A stretch of DNA of 64,000 nt from Candidatus Terraquivivens yellowstonensis. GTDB taxonomy: Archaea > Thermoproteota > Nitrososphaeria_A > Caldarchaeales > Wolframiiraptoraceae. Location of the stretch: assembly GCA_023539445.1 (NCBI GenBank), contig JAKCEW010000001.1, forward strand, positions 62,001 through 126,000, written 5' to 3'. Shown here one piece after another: positions 51,201 through 60,125 of the stretch. The notes beneath the pieces were generated by a model. That model was not told the origin of the DNA. It ran no database searches and saw only the letters and a list, made by a program, of their open reading frames with translations. Numbering within the stretch: position 1 is the first letter of the stretch; each line of letters opens with the position of its first letter. Made by a program: the position numbers and the translations under genes.

Positions 51201-51637
51201 CTGGTAAGAAGTTTGAAGCTGAAATCTTTATCGGTGTGGTTTACTATCAGAGATTACACCACCTCGTCAGGGATAAAATACACGCGAGAGCACGTGGACA
51301 GGTGCAGCTATTGACTCGGCAGCCGACTGAGGGAAGGGCTAGGGGTGGTGGTTTGAAGTTTGGAGAGATGGAGCGTGACTGCCTAGTCGCACATGGAGCT
51401 GCCTACTTGCTTTTGGATAGATTACTCGAGCAATCCGACAAATACACCGCATACTTCTGTGAAAAATGTGGCTTACCTGCCTACTACGACCTCAAACAAG
51501 AGCGTTTTGTATGCAAAGTGTGCGGAAAGGAGGCAAGCATAAAGCCCGTCGTTATGTCGTATGCGTTCTACCTTCTACTGAACGAGTTGTTAAGCATGTG
51601 TATTTATCCAAAAGTGAAATTGGAGGAGTTGGTGTAG
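48281..51637 (+). CDS. rpoB: RNA polymerase subunit B (unsplit)
   Basis: 1118 residues in one chain; many Euryarchaeota split it. EEEGLVQHQIRSYNYFVRKG opens the protein; CPAETPEGSNCGLVKNLALS, QGYNMEDAVVLNKSSVERGL, and GDKFSSRHGQKGVVGMLFPQ are the conserved catalytic-centre regions. A zinc ribbon near the C-terminus has CEKCGLPAYY and CKVCG. With RpoA it forms the polymerase cleft. Ends 1 nt before the rpoA start. Confidence 0.98.
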   Translation: MQKEKDHKLTVEDLWYVARSFIEEEGLVQHQIRSYNYFVRKGLQDLVNSLEVQEIKTKHGTLTFKFGTIEIGKPRIIEIDGTINDNITPAECRLRKLTYAAPLYAKMNLYLDGRLLSSENVEVGIIPVMVKSDICPLSKMTHEELLAIGEDPMDPGGYFIINGSERVIVAIEDLAPNKILVTEKDVGGKPQYSAVVLSSAFGRQAKVEVTYREGGPIRVFFSRIYKGIPIIILLRALGMTNDREIVNFVSPVKEVQELLELPFKEAEGIETVEDALKYIGNKIAFGYAEEYRVQRAEQLIDNVLLPHIGTDKASRYLKAIFLCDMMGRVLETSLGLRKPSDKDHYANKRVKLATPLLMELYRMAFLKLIRDIRYQLEKLLTIRQPTSISTFVRPGIVADFVKHAFATGNWPGGRVGVTQLLNRTNYLATLSHLRRVQSPLSRSQPHFEARDLHGTHWGRICPAETPEGSNCGLVKNLALSAEFSFPMNKREVLDKLYTLGVMPLSEAINRKKFLPAKVFVDGLLVGFHPNGQELVTDLRNLRRNGEINNNVNVALYNYKHVQEVWINTDEGRVRRPLIIVEKGVPRLNRNHVEAIKNRISRFRDLVSMGIIEFLDAEEEENAFVALTPDAVTPEHTHMEISPYLMLGIVASIIPYAQHNQSPRNVYECAMGKQALGFFASNYEIRTDSRMHLLVYPQKPLVTTRSVDLIGLNNRPIGQNMVVAILSAQGYNMEDAVVLNKSSVERGLGLSLSYRTYEVESRQYLGGQKDKFGIPEPSVRGYKGEQYYRILDADGLAHIEADVSGNMVIVGVISPPRFMEEYTRAPAREMVWRDASEVVRQSESGVVDQIFITRTDEGNKLVKARVRTTCFVEIGDKFSSRHGQKGVVGMLFPQEDMPYTEDGIVPDLIINPHAFPSRMTIGQLIESIAGKVAAIKAEPVDGTPFLGKKLEELRAELEALGFKSSGTSVMYDGLTGKKFEAEIFIGVVYYQRLHHLVRDKIHARARGQVQLLTRQPTEGRARGGGLKFGEMERDCLVAHGAAYLLLDRLLEQSDKYTAYFCEKCGLPAYYDLKQERFVCKVCGKEASIKPVVMSYAFYLLLNELLSMCIYPKVKLEELV

Positions 51638-51638
51638 T

Positions 51639-54600
51639 ATGTCCTACAGGGGTTCTGTGGCCGCTATAAAGTTTGGCATACTTTCGCCCGACCTCATCAG
51701 GAGAATGTCCGTAGCTGAAATACAAAACCCCGATACATACGGCGATGACGGTCTTCCGATACCCACGGGTGTAATGGATCCAAGGTTGGGGACCCTAGAG
51801 CCCGGCCAACGTTGTAAGACGTGCGGTAACACTTACCTTGGATGTCCAGGGCACTTCGGACACATAGAATTACCGGTTCCCGTTATACACGTTGGCTTTG
51901 TCAAAACTATACATACGCTCCTAAAAGCAACCTGCAGGTCATGTGGTAGGATACTTTTAAACGATGAAGAGATAAAGAGCTTTAAAGAAGAGTTAGAAAA
52001 GGAGAAACAGTCCGGGAGACCATACAGGCATATTTACTTCAAAGTAATACAGAAGGCCACATCGACACAGACTTGTCCGCACTGCGGCGAGAAGCAGCTA
52101 AAGATCGAATTGGAGAAGCCGACGACGTTTATAGAAGCGGCGGAGTCGGAGCTTGTAAGACTTCCAGCAAACGTTGTCAGAGCTAGGCTAGAGAGAATAC
52201 CTGACGACGACCTAGTGTTGCTGGACATAGATCCTAAGAGCGCAAGACCAGAGTGGATGGTACTAACGGTCTTACCCGTACCGCCTGTTTATGTAAGGCC
52301 ATCCATCACGCTTGAATCGGGTTTCAGGTCAGAAGATGACCTGACCCACAAGTTGGTAGACATACTCAGGGTTGCTCAAAGGCTTAGAGAAAACATAGCC
52401 GCCGGGTCTCCATCACCAGTCATAATGGAATTGTCAGACCTTCTCCAGTATCATGTAACAACTTACATTAATAATGAGGCGGTCGGAATATCGCCGTCTG
52501 TTCATAGGTCCGGCCGCGTACTAAAGACATTGGCGCAGAGATTGAAAGGCAAGGAAGGCAGGTTCAGGTTAAACCTTTCCGGCAAGAGGGTCGACTTCTC
52601 CGCCAGAACTGTCATATCCCCAGATCCCAACATTGGAATAAACGAGGTCGGAGTTCCCATAGAAATAGCGATGCAACTTACCGTACCAGAAAAAGTTACT
52701 GTATGGAACATTGAAAGATTAAGGGAATATGTAAGGAACGGTCCGGATAAGTATCCGGGCGCCAAGTACATAATCAGGCCGGATGGTAAGACCATAAGGC
52801 TAAAACTTGCGCACGATTTAAACGAGCTGGCAAATGCTCTAGAGCCTGGCTACATAGTCGAGCGGCACCTCATCGACGGAGATATTGTGTTGTTCAACAG
52901 GCAGCCTTCGCTTCATAGAATGTCAATAATGGCCCATATAGTAAAGGTCCTTCCTTACAAGACATTCCGTCTCAATCTTGCGGTTTGCACACCATATAAC
53001 GCGGACTTCGACGGTGACGAGATGAACCTACACGTTCCACAGAGCGAAGAAGCCCAAACCGAAGCTCGAATACTACTTTTAGTACAGAATAATATAATAT
53101 CTCCGCGCCACGGTACGCCCATAATCGGAGCCATTAGAGACTTCCTCACAGCTACCTACTTGTTGACAAAGGATGATACTTTGCTCAGCCTAAAAGAGCT
53201 GTCCTATTTGCTCTCAGCGATAGGGTATGACGGTGAGCTACCAGAGCCAGTGGTAACTACGCCGCAACCGTTATGGAGTGGCAAGCAGGTATTCAGCCTA
53301 TTACTTCCAAAGGACTTTAGTCACAAATTCAGATCTACCTTTATGCCCGAGGAACCAGTCATAATACAGGATGGTAAGCTCATAAAAGGTGTGATAGATA
53401 AAGGTGGCATAGGCGTAGAGAAAGCAAACAACATAATACATAGGTTAGTAAGAGACTACGGGCCTGATGTAGCTAGGGAATTCTTAGACAGAGTAGTGAG
53501 GCTTGCTAACACCTATCTGCGTATAAGGGGCTTCACTTTCACCATAGATGACCTAACGGTGCCAGCTGAAATTTACCGAGAAATATCCAAACTTTTTGTA
53601 AAGATGGATGAAGAATTCAATAAACTTAAAGCGGACTATGAAAAGGGTAAAGCTCCTGTTTATCCAGGCGAGACGCCTGAACAATCATTCGAATCTGTAA
53701 TCTTATCGTTACTTTCAAAGACTAGGGATACTGCAGGCAAGATTGTGAGGCAAAGCATACCTCCATCGAATAATGCTCTGATAATGATAAAGACTGGAGC
53801 GAGGGGCACATCACTTAACATCGACCAAATGATAGCTGTCGTCGGTCAACAGGCGGTTAGGAGGGAAAGGATCAAGAGAGGATACATGGACAGGGTTCTA
53901 ACATTCTTTAAGCCAAAAGATCTGTCACCTAGGGCTAGAGGCTTTGTTTATAACTCGTTCATGAACGGCTTAGACCCGCTAGAATTCTTCTTCCATATGG
54001 TGGGTGGAAGGGACGGTCTTGTTGACACGGCGGTGAGAACCCAGCAAAGCGGTTACATGCAGCGTAGATTGATAAACGCTCTAGAATCGCTGTACGTTGA
54101 GTACGACGGCACGGTAAGGACAACGGACGAAAAGAGAATAATACAATTCCAGTACGGTGAGGACGGTGTTGACCCTGCTAAGAGTGAACATGGACAGCCA
54201 GTTAACCCGACTCTGATCATAGAAAAGTTCATGAAGAGCTTGCCAGCAGACAAGCCCGCCTCCAACGAGTATATAATGTCAAAGTCTGAATGGTACAAGA
54301 AACTCATGCCTGAAAAGATTGTTGAAGAGTTGGCGAACGAACTCATAAAAGCGAAAGCTTCAGAACGTGTAGTTGATAACTCCTTTGAAGAAGCATATAG
54401 GGTTTATTTGAATTCTAGAGTAGAACCCGGTGATGCCGTAGGGGTCGTGACAGCTCAGTCAATAGGTGAACCGGGAACCCAGCTTACACTTAGGACGTTC
54501 CACTTTGCGGGTGTTAGGGAACAAAGCATACTGCTTGGTTTGCCAAGGTTAATTGAGATAGTCGACGCCCGTAAGGTCCCCTCCACACCTATAATGAGAA

Positions 54601-55457
54601 TATATCTCCAGAAGGAATTCGCAAAAGATAAGGCCAAAGCGCAAAAAATCGCAAACCAAATACAACACACGGCTCTCAAAGAAATAGTTTCCGAAGTGGT
54701 TATAAACTATAAGCGCGGTATTCTAACCGTTACGTTAGACACGGATGCGATGCATGAAAGGGGTGTCACTCTAAGTGACGTGAAAAATGCCCTGAAAGCT
54801 TACAAGCCAGAAGTGAAGGACACGAATATCGTCATCTTAAAGCCATCCGAGGACAGCGTACAAGCGCTCGAGAAGATTAGAGACAAAATACTGATGGACG
54901 ACAAAATGACGGTCAAGGGAATTAAGAAAATAACGAAAGCTCTGGTTGTACAGGAAAATGATGAGTACGTAATACTAACGGAGGGCTCAAACCTAAGAGA
55001 GGTTGTAAAGGTGCCTGGTGTTGATGCCACTAGGGTTATTACGAACGACATACATGAGATTGCAGAAGTCTTAGGAATAGAGGCTGCAAGGAACGCGATA
55101 ATAAACGAGGCGAAGAACGTGCTACGCGAGCAAGGATTAGACGTCGACATTAGGCATCTTATACTCTTGGCAGATATGATGACAGTCAGTGGTAGCGTAA
55201 GGCAGGTAGGTAGGCATGGTGTGATTAAGCTAAAAGAGAGCGTACTTGCTAGGGCGGCCTTTGAAATAAGCGTTCAAGTACTGCTTGATGCAGCGACCAG
55301 AGGTGAGGTGGATTACTTGAAAGGTAACGTTGAAAGGATACTTATGGGAAAGGAGATACCGGTGGGTACGGGCATGGTATCGTTGCTGATGGTGCATCAA
55401 GCTAACCAGTCGAATAACGAGGTCGGTGATAAGAATGAACATAAGGAAAGAACTTGA
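51639..55457 (+). CDS. rpoA: RNA polymerase subunit A, unsplit (A' plus A'')
   Basis: 1272 residues. N-terminal zinc motifs CKTCGNTYLGCPGHFGHIEL and CRSCG/CPHCG, catalytic NADFDGDEMNLHVPQS around residue 454-469, bridge-helix region GLDPLEFFFHMVGGRDGLVD, then without any stop the A'' portion starting near KLMPEKIVEELANELIKAKA (about residue 885) with VEPGDAVGVVTAQSIGEPGT. Crenarchaeota and Euryarchaeota encode A' and A'' separately; the one-chain form is known from Thaumarchaeota and Caldiarchaeum. Overlaps the eL30 gene by 23 nt. Confidence 0.98.
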   Translation: MSYRGSVAAIKFGILSPDLIRRMSVAEIQNPDTYGDDGLPIPTGVMDPRLGTLEPGQRCKTCGNTYLGCPGHFGHIELPVPVIHVGFVKTIHTLLKATCRSCGRILLNDEEIKSFKEELEKEKQSGRPYRHIYFKVIQKATSTQTCPHCGEKQLKIELEKPTTFIEAAESELVRLPANVVRARLERIPDDDLVLLDIDPKSARPEWMVLTVLPVPPVYVRPSITLESGFRSEDDLTHKLVDILRVAQRLRENIAAGSPSPVIMELSDLLQYHVTTYINNEAVGISPSVHRSGRVLKTLAQRLKGKEGRFRLNLSGKRVDFSARTVISPDPNIGINEVGVPIEIAMQLTVPEKVTVWNIERLREYVRNGPDKYPGAKYIIRPDGKTIRLKLAHDLNELANALEPGYIVERHLIDGDIVLFNRQPSLHRMSIMAHIVKVLPYKTFRLNLAVCTPYNADFDGDEMNLHVPQSEEAQTEARILLLVQNNIISPRHGTPIIGAIRDFLTATYLLTKDDTLLSLKELSYLLSAIGYDGELPEPVVTTPQPLWSGKQVFSLLLPKDFSHKFRSTFMPEEPVIIQDGKLIKGVIDKGGIGVEKANNIIHRLVRDYGPDVAREFLDRVVRLANTYLRIRGFTFTIDDLTVPAEIYREISKLFVKMDEEFNKLKADYEKGKAPVYPGETPEQSFESVILSLLSKTRDTAGKIVRQSIPPSNNALIMIKTGARGTSLNIDQMIAVVGQQAVRRERIKRGYMDRVLTFFKPKDLSPRARGFVYNSFMNGLDPLEFFFHMVGGRDGLVDTAVRTQQSGYMQRRLINALESLYVEYDGTVRTTDEKRIIQFQYGEDGVDPAKSEHGQPVNPTLIIEKFMKSLPADKPASNEYIMSKSEWYKKLMPEKIVEELANELIKAKASERVVDNSFEEAYRVYLNSRVEPGDAVGVVTAQSIGEPGTQLTLRTFHFAGVREQSILLGLPRLIEIVDARKVPSTPIMRIYLQKEFAKDKAKAQKIANQIQHTALKEIVSEVVINYKRGILTVTLDTDAMHERGVTLSDVKNALKAYKPEVKDTNIVILKPSEDSVQALEKIRDKILMDDKMTVKGIKKITKALVVQENDEYVILTEGSNLREVVKVPGVDATRVITNDIHEIAEVLGIEAARNAIINEAKNVLREQGLDVDIRHLILLADMMTVSGSVRQVGRHGVIKLKESVLARAAFEISVQVLLDAATRGEVDYLKGNVERILMGKEIPVGTGMVSLLMVHQANQSNNEVGDKNEHKERT

Positions 55458-55743
55458 GATAATAAACAGGACAGGGAAAGTCATCCTAGGTTTCAGACAA
55501 TCTTATCTATCGCTACTAAACGGTAAATCAAAACTTGTTTTACTGGCAAAGAACTGTCCGCCGAATATTGAGAAGAGGATTTACATGGCCTCTAAGATGG
55601 TAGGTGTGCCTGTGATAAAGACGGAGCTGAGCTCAAACGAAATTGGCTATGTTCTCGGAAAACCATTCAGGGTATCAACGCTTTCCGTCTTGGATCCTGG
55701 CAGTTCAAACATACTCGAGGAGGTTGTACCAGAAGTTGAGTGA
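55435..55743 (+). CDS. rpl30e: Ribosomal protein eL30
   Basis: 102 residues from ATG 55435; a GTG at 55426 is in frame but MNIRKELE is the better start. The L7Ae-like fold shows GKVILGFRQSYLSLLNGKSK, LVLLAKNCPPNIEKRIYMAS and GYVLGKPFRVSTLSVLDPGS. Standard position between rpoA and nusA in archaea. Confidence 0.93.
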   Translation: MNIRKELEIINRTGKVILGFRQSYLSLLNGKSKLVLLAKNCPPNIEKRIYMASKMVGVPVIKTELSSNEIGYVLGKPFRVSTLSVLDPGSSNILEEVVPEVE

Positions 55744-56170
55744 AGGATTCAAACTTACAGAAAAAGAGATGAAATACATATCTTTGTTTGAGGCAGCAAC
55801 CGGCGTAGCGGCTGTAGATTGTGTCGAGAGCGGTGACTTGGTGGTATTCGTTGTAAGGGAAGGTGACCTGAAGAAGGTCTTGAGTAAGGGTGGTAGCAAA
55901 ATACAAGAATTCTCTAGGATAATCAAGAAGCGCGTCAAAGTAATTGAGCTTTCAGAGGACCCCAGTAATTTTGTCAAGAATGCCCTCATGCCGGCTAAAC
56001 TTTCTGGGCCAGTCAGAATAGCTTTGAGACCCGACGGTAGGAAGATAGCAATAGCCTCAGTAGATCCAAAGGACAAGGGGCTTGCCATCGGCAAGAACGG
56101 CAAGACTATAGAGCTGGTCAGGCTTTTAGCCAAGAGACACTATAGCATAGACCACGTTACTATTCAGTAA
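55736..56170 (+). CDS. nusA: NusA-like KH-domain transcription factor
   Basis: 144 residues from TTG 55736 (SEGFKLTEKEMKYISLFEAA), preceded by GAGGAGGT; the frame extends upstream inside eL30 but that part is not homologous. Two KH domains with GDLKKVLSKGGSKIQEFSRI and PKDKGLAIGKNGKTIELVRL. Archaeal NusA lacks the bacterial N-terminal and S1 domains; probably involved in termination or antitermination. Confidence 0.93.
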   Translation: MSEGFKLTEKEMKYISLFEAATGVAAVDCVESGDLVVFVVREGDLKKVLSKGGSKIQEFSRIIKKRVKVIELSEDPSNFVKNALMPAKLSGPVRIALRPDGRKIAIASVDPKDKGLAIGKNGKTIELVRLLAKRHYSIDHVTIQ

Positions 56171-56299
56171 ATCTTACGCTATCGCGGCTCTACTTTAATA
56201 ATCTTGGATCAAAACTCAATTTAATACTCAAATAGCCCGAGAAAAGAGAAGGGTTTTTAAGTTGCTTACCAGAACCCCATTTTTAGCCGAGGATGGGCC

Positions 56300-56728
56300 A
56301 TGGGTAATGGGCTATTTGCAGCGAGGAAACTCATCCAAAACAGGAAGAAGTTTAGGTGGAGTCAGCGAAAGTACCGAATCAGAATGCTCCAGCTTAAGCT
56401 GAAGACTGACCCGCTCGAGGGTGCACCCATGGCCCGTGGTATAGTTCTGCAGAAGATTGGGATAGAATCTAGGCAGCCGAACTCAGCCGTTAGAAAGGCT
56501 GTCAGGGTTCAATTGATTAAGAATGGTAAGGTCGTTACGGCCTTCTTACCAGGTGACGGTGCCCTAAACGTCGTTGATGAGCACGATGAGGTGATAATCA
56601 GCGGTATAGGTGGCTCCATGGGCAAAAGCTATGGCGACCTCCCGGGCGTTAGATACAAGGTAGAGTTGGTGAACGGCGTTCCGCTTAACCTGTTAGTTAC
56701 CGGCAAGGTCAAAAAGCCTAAGAGGTGA
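56300..56728 (+). CDS. rps12: Ribosomal protein uS12
   Basis: 142 residues. [40 protein letters not shown] and [19 protein letters not shown] are decoding-centre signatures. A TATA-like GGGTTTTTAAG lies about 45 nt upstream, so a promoter may exist here within the operon. Overlaps uS7 by four bases. Confidence 0.97.
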   Translation: MGNGLFAARKLIQNRKKFRWSQRKYRIRMLQLKLKTDPLEGAPMARGIVLQKIGIESRQPNSAVRKAVRVQLIKNGKVVTAFLPGDGALNVVDEHDEVIISGIGGSMGKSYGDLPGVRYKVELVNGVPLNLLVTGKVKKPKR

Positions 56729-57294
56729 CGTTTTTGGTAAGTTTCAAGATATTCGATAAATGGAGTACGGATGGTATCGAGATAAAGGACCCCGGTCTAC
56801 AGCGCTATATTTGCCTTAAACCGATGGTACACTCTGGTGGAAGACACGAACATAGGAGGTTTGGAAAAGCTAACGTCAGCATAATCGAACGTCTTGCAAA
56901 CATGCTTATGAGGCCTGGGAGGAACGGTGGAAAGAAATCTAAAGCCCTTAAAATCGTGCGTAATGCTCTTGAAATAATACATTTGAGAACCGGAGCAAAT
57001 CCTGTAGAGGTTTTGGTGAGGGCGCTCGAGAATGCCGCACCAAGAGAAGACGTAACGAGACTCAGCTACGGAGGGATAGTGTACTTCAAGGCGGTTGATA
57101 TATCCCCCCAGAGAAGGTTGGACTTAGCGCTCAGGTATATAACAACGGCCGCCCGCGAAGCCAGTTTCAGGAGCAGGAAAACCGTGGACGAGTGTTTAGC
57201 CGACGAAATAATACTAGCCTCACAGAACGATAGCAAGAGTTATGCCATAAAGAAGAAGCTTGAATTAGAGAGAATAGCCTTGGCGTCAAGGTAA
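56725..57294 (+). CDS. rps7: Ribosomal protein uS7
   Basis: 189 residues from GTG 56725; an in-frame TTG at 56734 (VSFKIFDKW) is an alternative. [40 protein letters not shown] and [20 protein letters not shown] are archaeal S7 signatures. Binds the 3' major domain of 16S rRNA. Confidence 0.96.
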   Translation: MTFLVSFKIFDKWSTDGIEIKDPGLQRYICLKPMVHSGGRHEHRRFGKANVSIIERLANMLMRPGRNGGKKSKALKIVRNALEIIHLRTGANPVEVLVRALENAAPREDVTRLSYGGIVYFKAVDISPQRRLDLALRYITTAAREASFRSRKTVDECLADEIILASQNDSKSYAIKKKLELERIALASR

Positions 57295-57340
57295 GAAACC
57301 GCGATATCAAACATAAAAAGTTTTAGAAAAAGGCCCCTAC

Positions 57341-57356
57341 AAGCTTATATATACCC
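57341..57356 (+). promoter_or_regulatory. Promoter (TATA box) of EF-1A
   Basis: AAGCTTATATATACCC is a strong archaeal TATA element, about 48-58 nt upstream of the EF-1A ATG. It lies in the 105-nt gap after uS7, so EF-1A and uS10 can be transcribed separately. The leader contains the purine-rich GGTGGAAGTAGG just before the ATG. Confidence 0.6.
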
Positions 57357-57399
57357 AATCCAAAAACGTTGAACGTAAATAGTAAGCGGTGGAAGTAGG

Positions 57400-58695
57400 A
57401 TGTCTACCAAACCACACCTAAACTTGGTAGTCATAGGGCATGTGGACCATGGAAAGTCAACAACGATGGGTCATCTACTGTATAAACTGGGCGCCGTTGA
57501 CGAGAGAACAATTCAGATGTACGAGGAAGAGGCGAAAAAACTTAGAAAGGAGACGTTTAAGTATGCATGGATACTCGACAGGGTTAAAGAAGAGCGAGAA
57601 AGGGGGCTAACAATAGACCTTGCGTTCCAGAAATTCGAGACCAAAAAATACTATTTCACACTGATTGACGCTCCCGGCCACAGGGACTTCGTGAAAAACA
57701 TGATAACCGGAGCAAGCCAAGCGGATGCTGCAATTTTGGTAGTTTCTGCAAAGAAGGGCGAATATGAGGTAGGAATAGCGCCCGGTGGACAGACAAGGGA
57801 ACATGCCTTCCTAGCATTCATGCTGGGCATAAGGCAACTGGTTGTCGCAATCAACAAGATGGACGATAGCACGGTTAACTGGTCCCAAGAAAGATACAAT
57901 GAAGTAAAACAAGGTGTGCAGGACCTGTTAAAGCGTGTCGGCTACGACGTCTCAAAGATACACTTCGTACCTATCTCTGGATGGTTGGGCGATAACCTCG
58001 TAGAAAGAAGCAAAAACCTTCCGTGGTACAACGGGCCAACCTTAATAGAGGCCTTGGACACGTTCCAAGAGCCACCGAAACCAATTGACAAGCCTTTGAG
58101 GATACCGATACAGGCAGTTTACTCCATTAAGGGTGTAGGAACAGTGCCTGTAGGAAGGGTTGAAACTGGTGTTCTGAAACCTGGTGATACCGTTGTTATC
58201 ATGCCGCCTAACATAAAGGCTGAAGTCAAGAGTATAGAGATGCACCACCAGCCTTTGCAACAGGCAATACCTGGTGACAACATAGGCTTTAACCTGAAGG
58301 GTGTAGAAAGATCCCAGCTTGCAAGGGGGATGGTTGTCAGCCATCCGGACAATCCGTGTAGCGTAGCGAAGGAATTCATTGGCCAGATAGTGGTGATATA
58401 CCACCCGACGGCTATAGCAGTTGGCTATACGCCAGTCATGCACATACATACTGCACAAGTAGCTGTAAAGTTCGTTGAACTGATAGCAAAGATAGACCCA
58501 AGGACCGGACAGGTTGTAGAGAAGAACCCGCAATTCCTCAAGACGGGAGATATAGCGCTCGTGAGGCTTGCACCGTTACAACCGACGGCGCTCGAACCGT
58601 ACTCCCAGTTCCCCGAGTTAGGCAGGTTTGCAATCAGAGATAGTGGTATGACAATAGCTGCTGGCATAGTCAAGGAGATAACGCAGAAGGCTTAG
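57400..58695 (+). CDS. tuf: Translation elongation factor EF-1A
   Basis: 431 residues. G1 GHVDHGKSTTMGHLLY, G3 LIDAPGHRDFVKNMITGASQ, G4 VAINKMDDS, then domains 2 and 3. It brings aminoacyl-tRNA to the ribosome. Unlike EF-2 in this window, the same HVDHGK motif is uninterrupted here. Followed 31 nt later by uS10. Confidence 0.97.
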   Translation: MSTKPHLNLVVIGHVDHGKSTTMGHLLYKLGAVDERTIQMYEEEAKKLRKETFKYAWILDRVKEERERGLTIDLAFQKFETKKYYFTLIDAPGHRDFVKNMITGASQADAAILVVSAKKGEYEVGIAPGGQTREHAFLAFMLGIRQLVVAINKMDDSTVNWSQERYNEVKQGVQDLLKRVGYDVSKIHFVPISGWLGDNLVERSKNLPWYNGPTLIEALDTFQEPPKPIDKPLRIPIQAVYSIKGVGTVPVGRVETGVLKPGDTVVIMPPNIKAEVKSIEMHHQPLQQAIPGDNIGFNLKGVERSQLARGMVVSHPDNPCSVAKEFIGQIVVIYHPTAIAVGYTPVMHIHTAQVAVKFVELIAKIDPRTGQVVEKNPQFLKTGDIALVRLAPLQPTALEPYSQFPELGRFAIRDSGMTIAAGIVKEITQKA

Positions 58696-58726
58696 TAATC
58701 CAGCATGAGTAGGGGCAGTATCTTCG

Positions 58727-59038
58727 ATGCCTCAGATGATACGCGTTAAGCTTACCAGCACGGACTTGGAAAAGCTAGAGAGGGTTTGTAGGGAAATAAA
58801 AGACATAGCGGACAAGACGGGTACGAAGATTTCTGGCCCAATACCCCTACCTAGGAAAAGGCTCGTCCTTCCGGTCAGGAAATCTCCATGTGGCGAAGGG
58901 ACAAAGACTTGGCGTAAGCATGAATTGAGGATTTACAGAAGATTGATAGACATGAGCATAAGTGATCAGAGAGTTCTTCGCCAAATAATGAGGATACAAA
59001 TACCGGACGAAGTAAGCGTTGAAATGACTGTTAAGTAA
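58727..59038 (+). CDS. rps10: Ribosomal protein uS10
   Basis: 103 residues. RVKLTSTDLEKLERVCREIK, GPIPLPRKRLVLPVRKSPCG and THELRIYRRLIDM-like HELRIYRRLIDMSISDQ are S10 signatures. The usual archaeal neighbour of EF-1A. Confidence 0.96.
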   Translation: MPQMIRVKLTSTDLEKLERVCREIKDIADKTGTKISGPIPLPRKRLVLPVRKSPCGEGTKTWRKHELRIYRRLIDMSISDQRVLRQIMRIQIPDEVSVEMTVK

Positions 59039-59041
59039 AAA

Positions 59042-59953
59042 TCACACGAATCCCATAACTTTATTTACGAAGAACGAAAAGTAAAGTAGCGAAAAGCTAA
59101 CCATCGCGGCGCTTTGCCACTTTATGTTTTTAGCGTAAGATATACCAGCGGTCATCAAAATTATGGTTATGCCCTGTGAGATTAGCAGTAGCACATCTCT
59201 GACTACAAAATAGTTACCAGTACCTGGAGGTGGCATTAAGTTAAACTTGAAAAGCCTATCTATTGTTATGATCCCGGGCACTATCGCGAGTGGTAGGAGT
59301 GATAGTAACAGACACAATAAAAACTTGATATGCTCCGCATAGTTGCTCTTGAACCAATCCTTTATACGAGACAAAGAACCTTTCCCACTCGTTACTCTAA
59401 AAGTTTTCACACCACCTGCTACAAACCAGCTCATGATCGTTGTGTAGATGTAGACTATAATAACGCTGACGAGAAAATTTACACCGAAATCCAGAACGGT
59501 AAAGCGTGGTCTCTCCAACACATGAAGTATGAACGGAACGAATTTTGCATAGATCATCAGAGCGCTAATAACGGAGATCGAGAGTAAAGGAAGGAAGATC
59601 CTCATGGCCATGTTTTCATATAGAGGGGTAAAAAGGCTGATCGGGAAGAATATATTCGAAAGCACAGAAACTACTTTGCTGGGGGGCTCTTTACTAAGCA
59701 ACTCTTCAGGCTCCATCCGCTCCATCAAAGCTTTGTAAACTCTCTGCCCCTCTGGGGTCAGCGTATAGTTTCTCTTGTTATCTTGTTGGACTAGCCCTCC
59801 TAGTTGGCGCAAGTTGTAATAAAGCGAACCGGTGCTTATTCCCAACTTATCACGAAGGGCTGTGGCGCCTATCTTGCCCGCTTCGCCTATGGCCAAGATT
59901 ATCCTGCGCCTGTTTTTGTGTCTGAGGAGCCATATTATGTCCTCTTCTTCCAA
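59042..59953 (-). CDS. Membrane-anchored winged-helix protein
   Basis: 303 residues. The N-terminal ~85 residues form an ArsR-like winged helix (WLLRHKNRRRIILAIGEAGK, LGISTGSLYYNLRQLGGLVQ). The rest has five or six hydrophobic segments, including IFLPLLSISVISALMIYAKF and FLLCLLLSLLPLAIVPGIIT, resembling Yip1-like membrane domains. It is probably a membrane-tethered transcription regulator; signal and targets are unknown. It starts at 59953 as the first gene facing away from the AbrB-type gene and ends 3 nt from uS10. Confidence 0.75.
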   Translation of the reverse strand: MEEEDIIWLLRHKNRRRIILAIGEAGKIGATALRDKLGISTGSLYYNLRQLGGLVQQDNKRNYTLTPEGQRVYKALMERMEPEELLSKEPPSKVVSVLSNIFFPISLFTPLYENMAMRIFLPLLSISVISALMIYAKFVPFILHVLERPRFTVLDFGVNFLVSVIIVYIYTTIMSWFVAGGVKTFRVTSGKGSLSRIKDWFKSNYAEHIKFLLCLLLSLLPLAIVPGIITIDRLFKFNLMPPPGTGNYFVVRDVLLLISQGITIILMTAGISYAKNIKWQSAAMVSFSLLYFSFFVNKVMGFV

Positions 59954-60125
59954 TGTTTAGTGCCCCCGCATACTAAGGTTAAAGTTAGGCACATTAATAT
60001 AAATAGTTGGGGTGGTTTTCGTAAAGTTTCGGGGCTAAAGCCACAAATTCCAAGAAAAACAAATTGTACTGAAATATTACAGAGATACGTTTAAAGCATT
60101 ACATGCGTACTAAAAATTGGGGGAA

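Noticed and set aside
55643-55735. 31-residue N-terminal extension of NusA
   Set aside because: It lies inside eL30 in another frame; the TTG at 55736 with GAGGAGGT upstream gives the normal archaeal NusA start.
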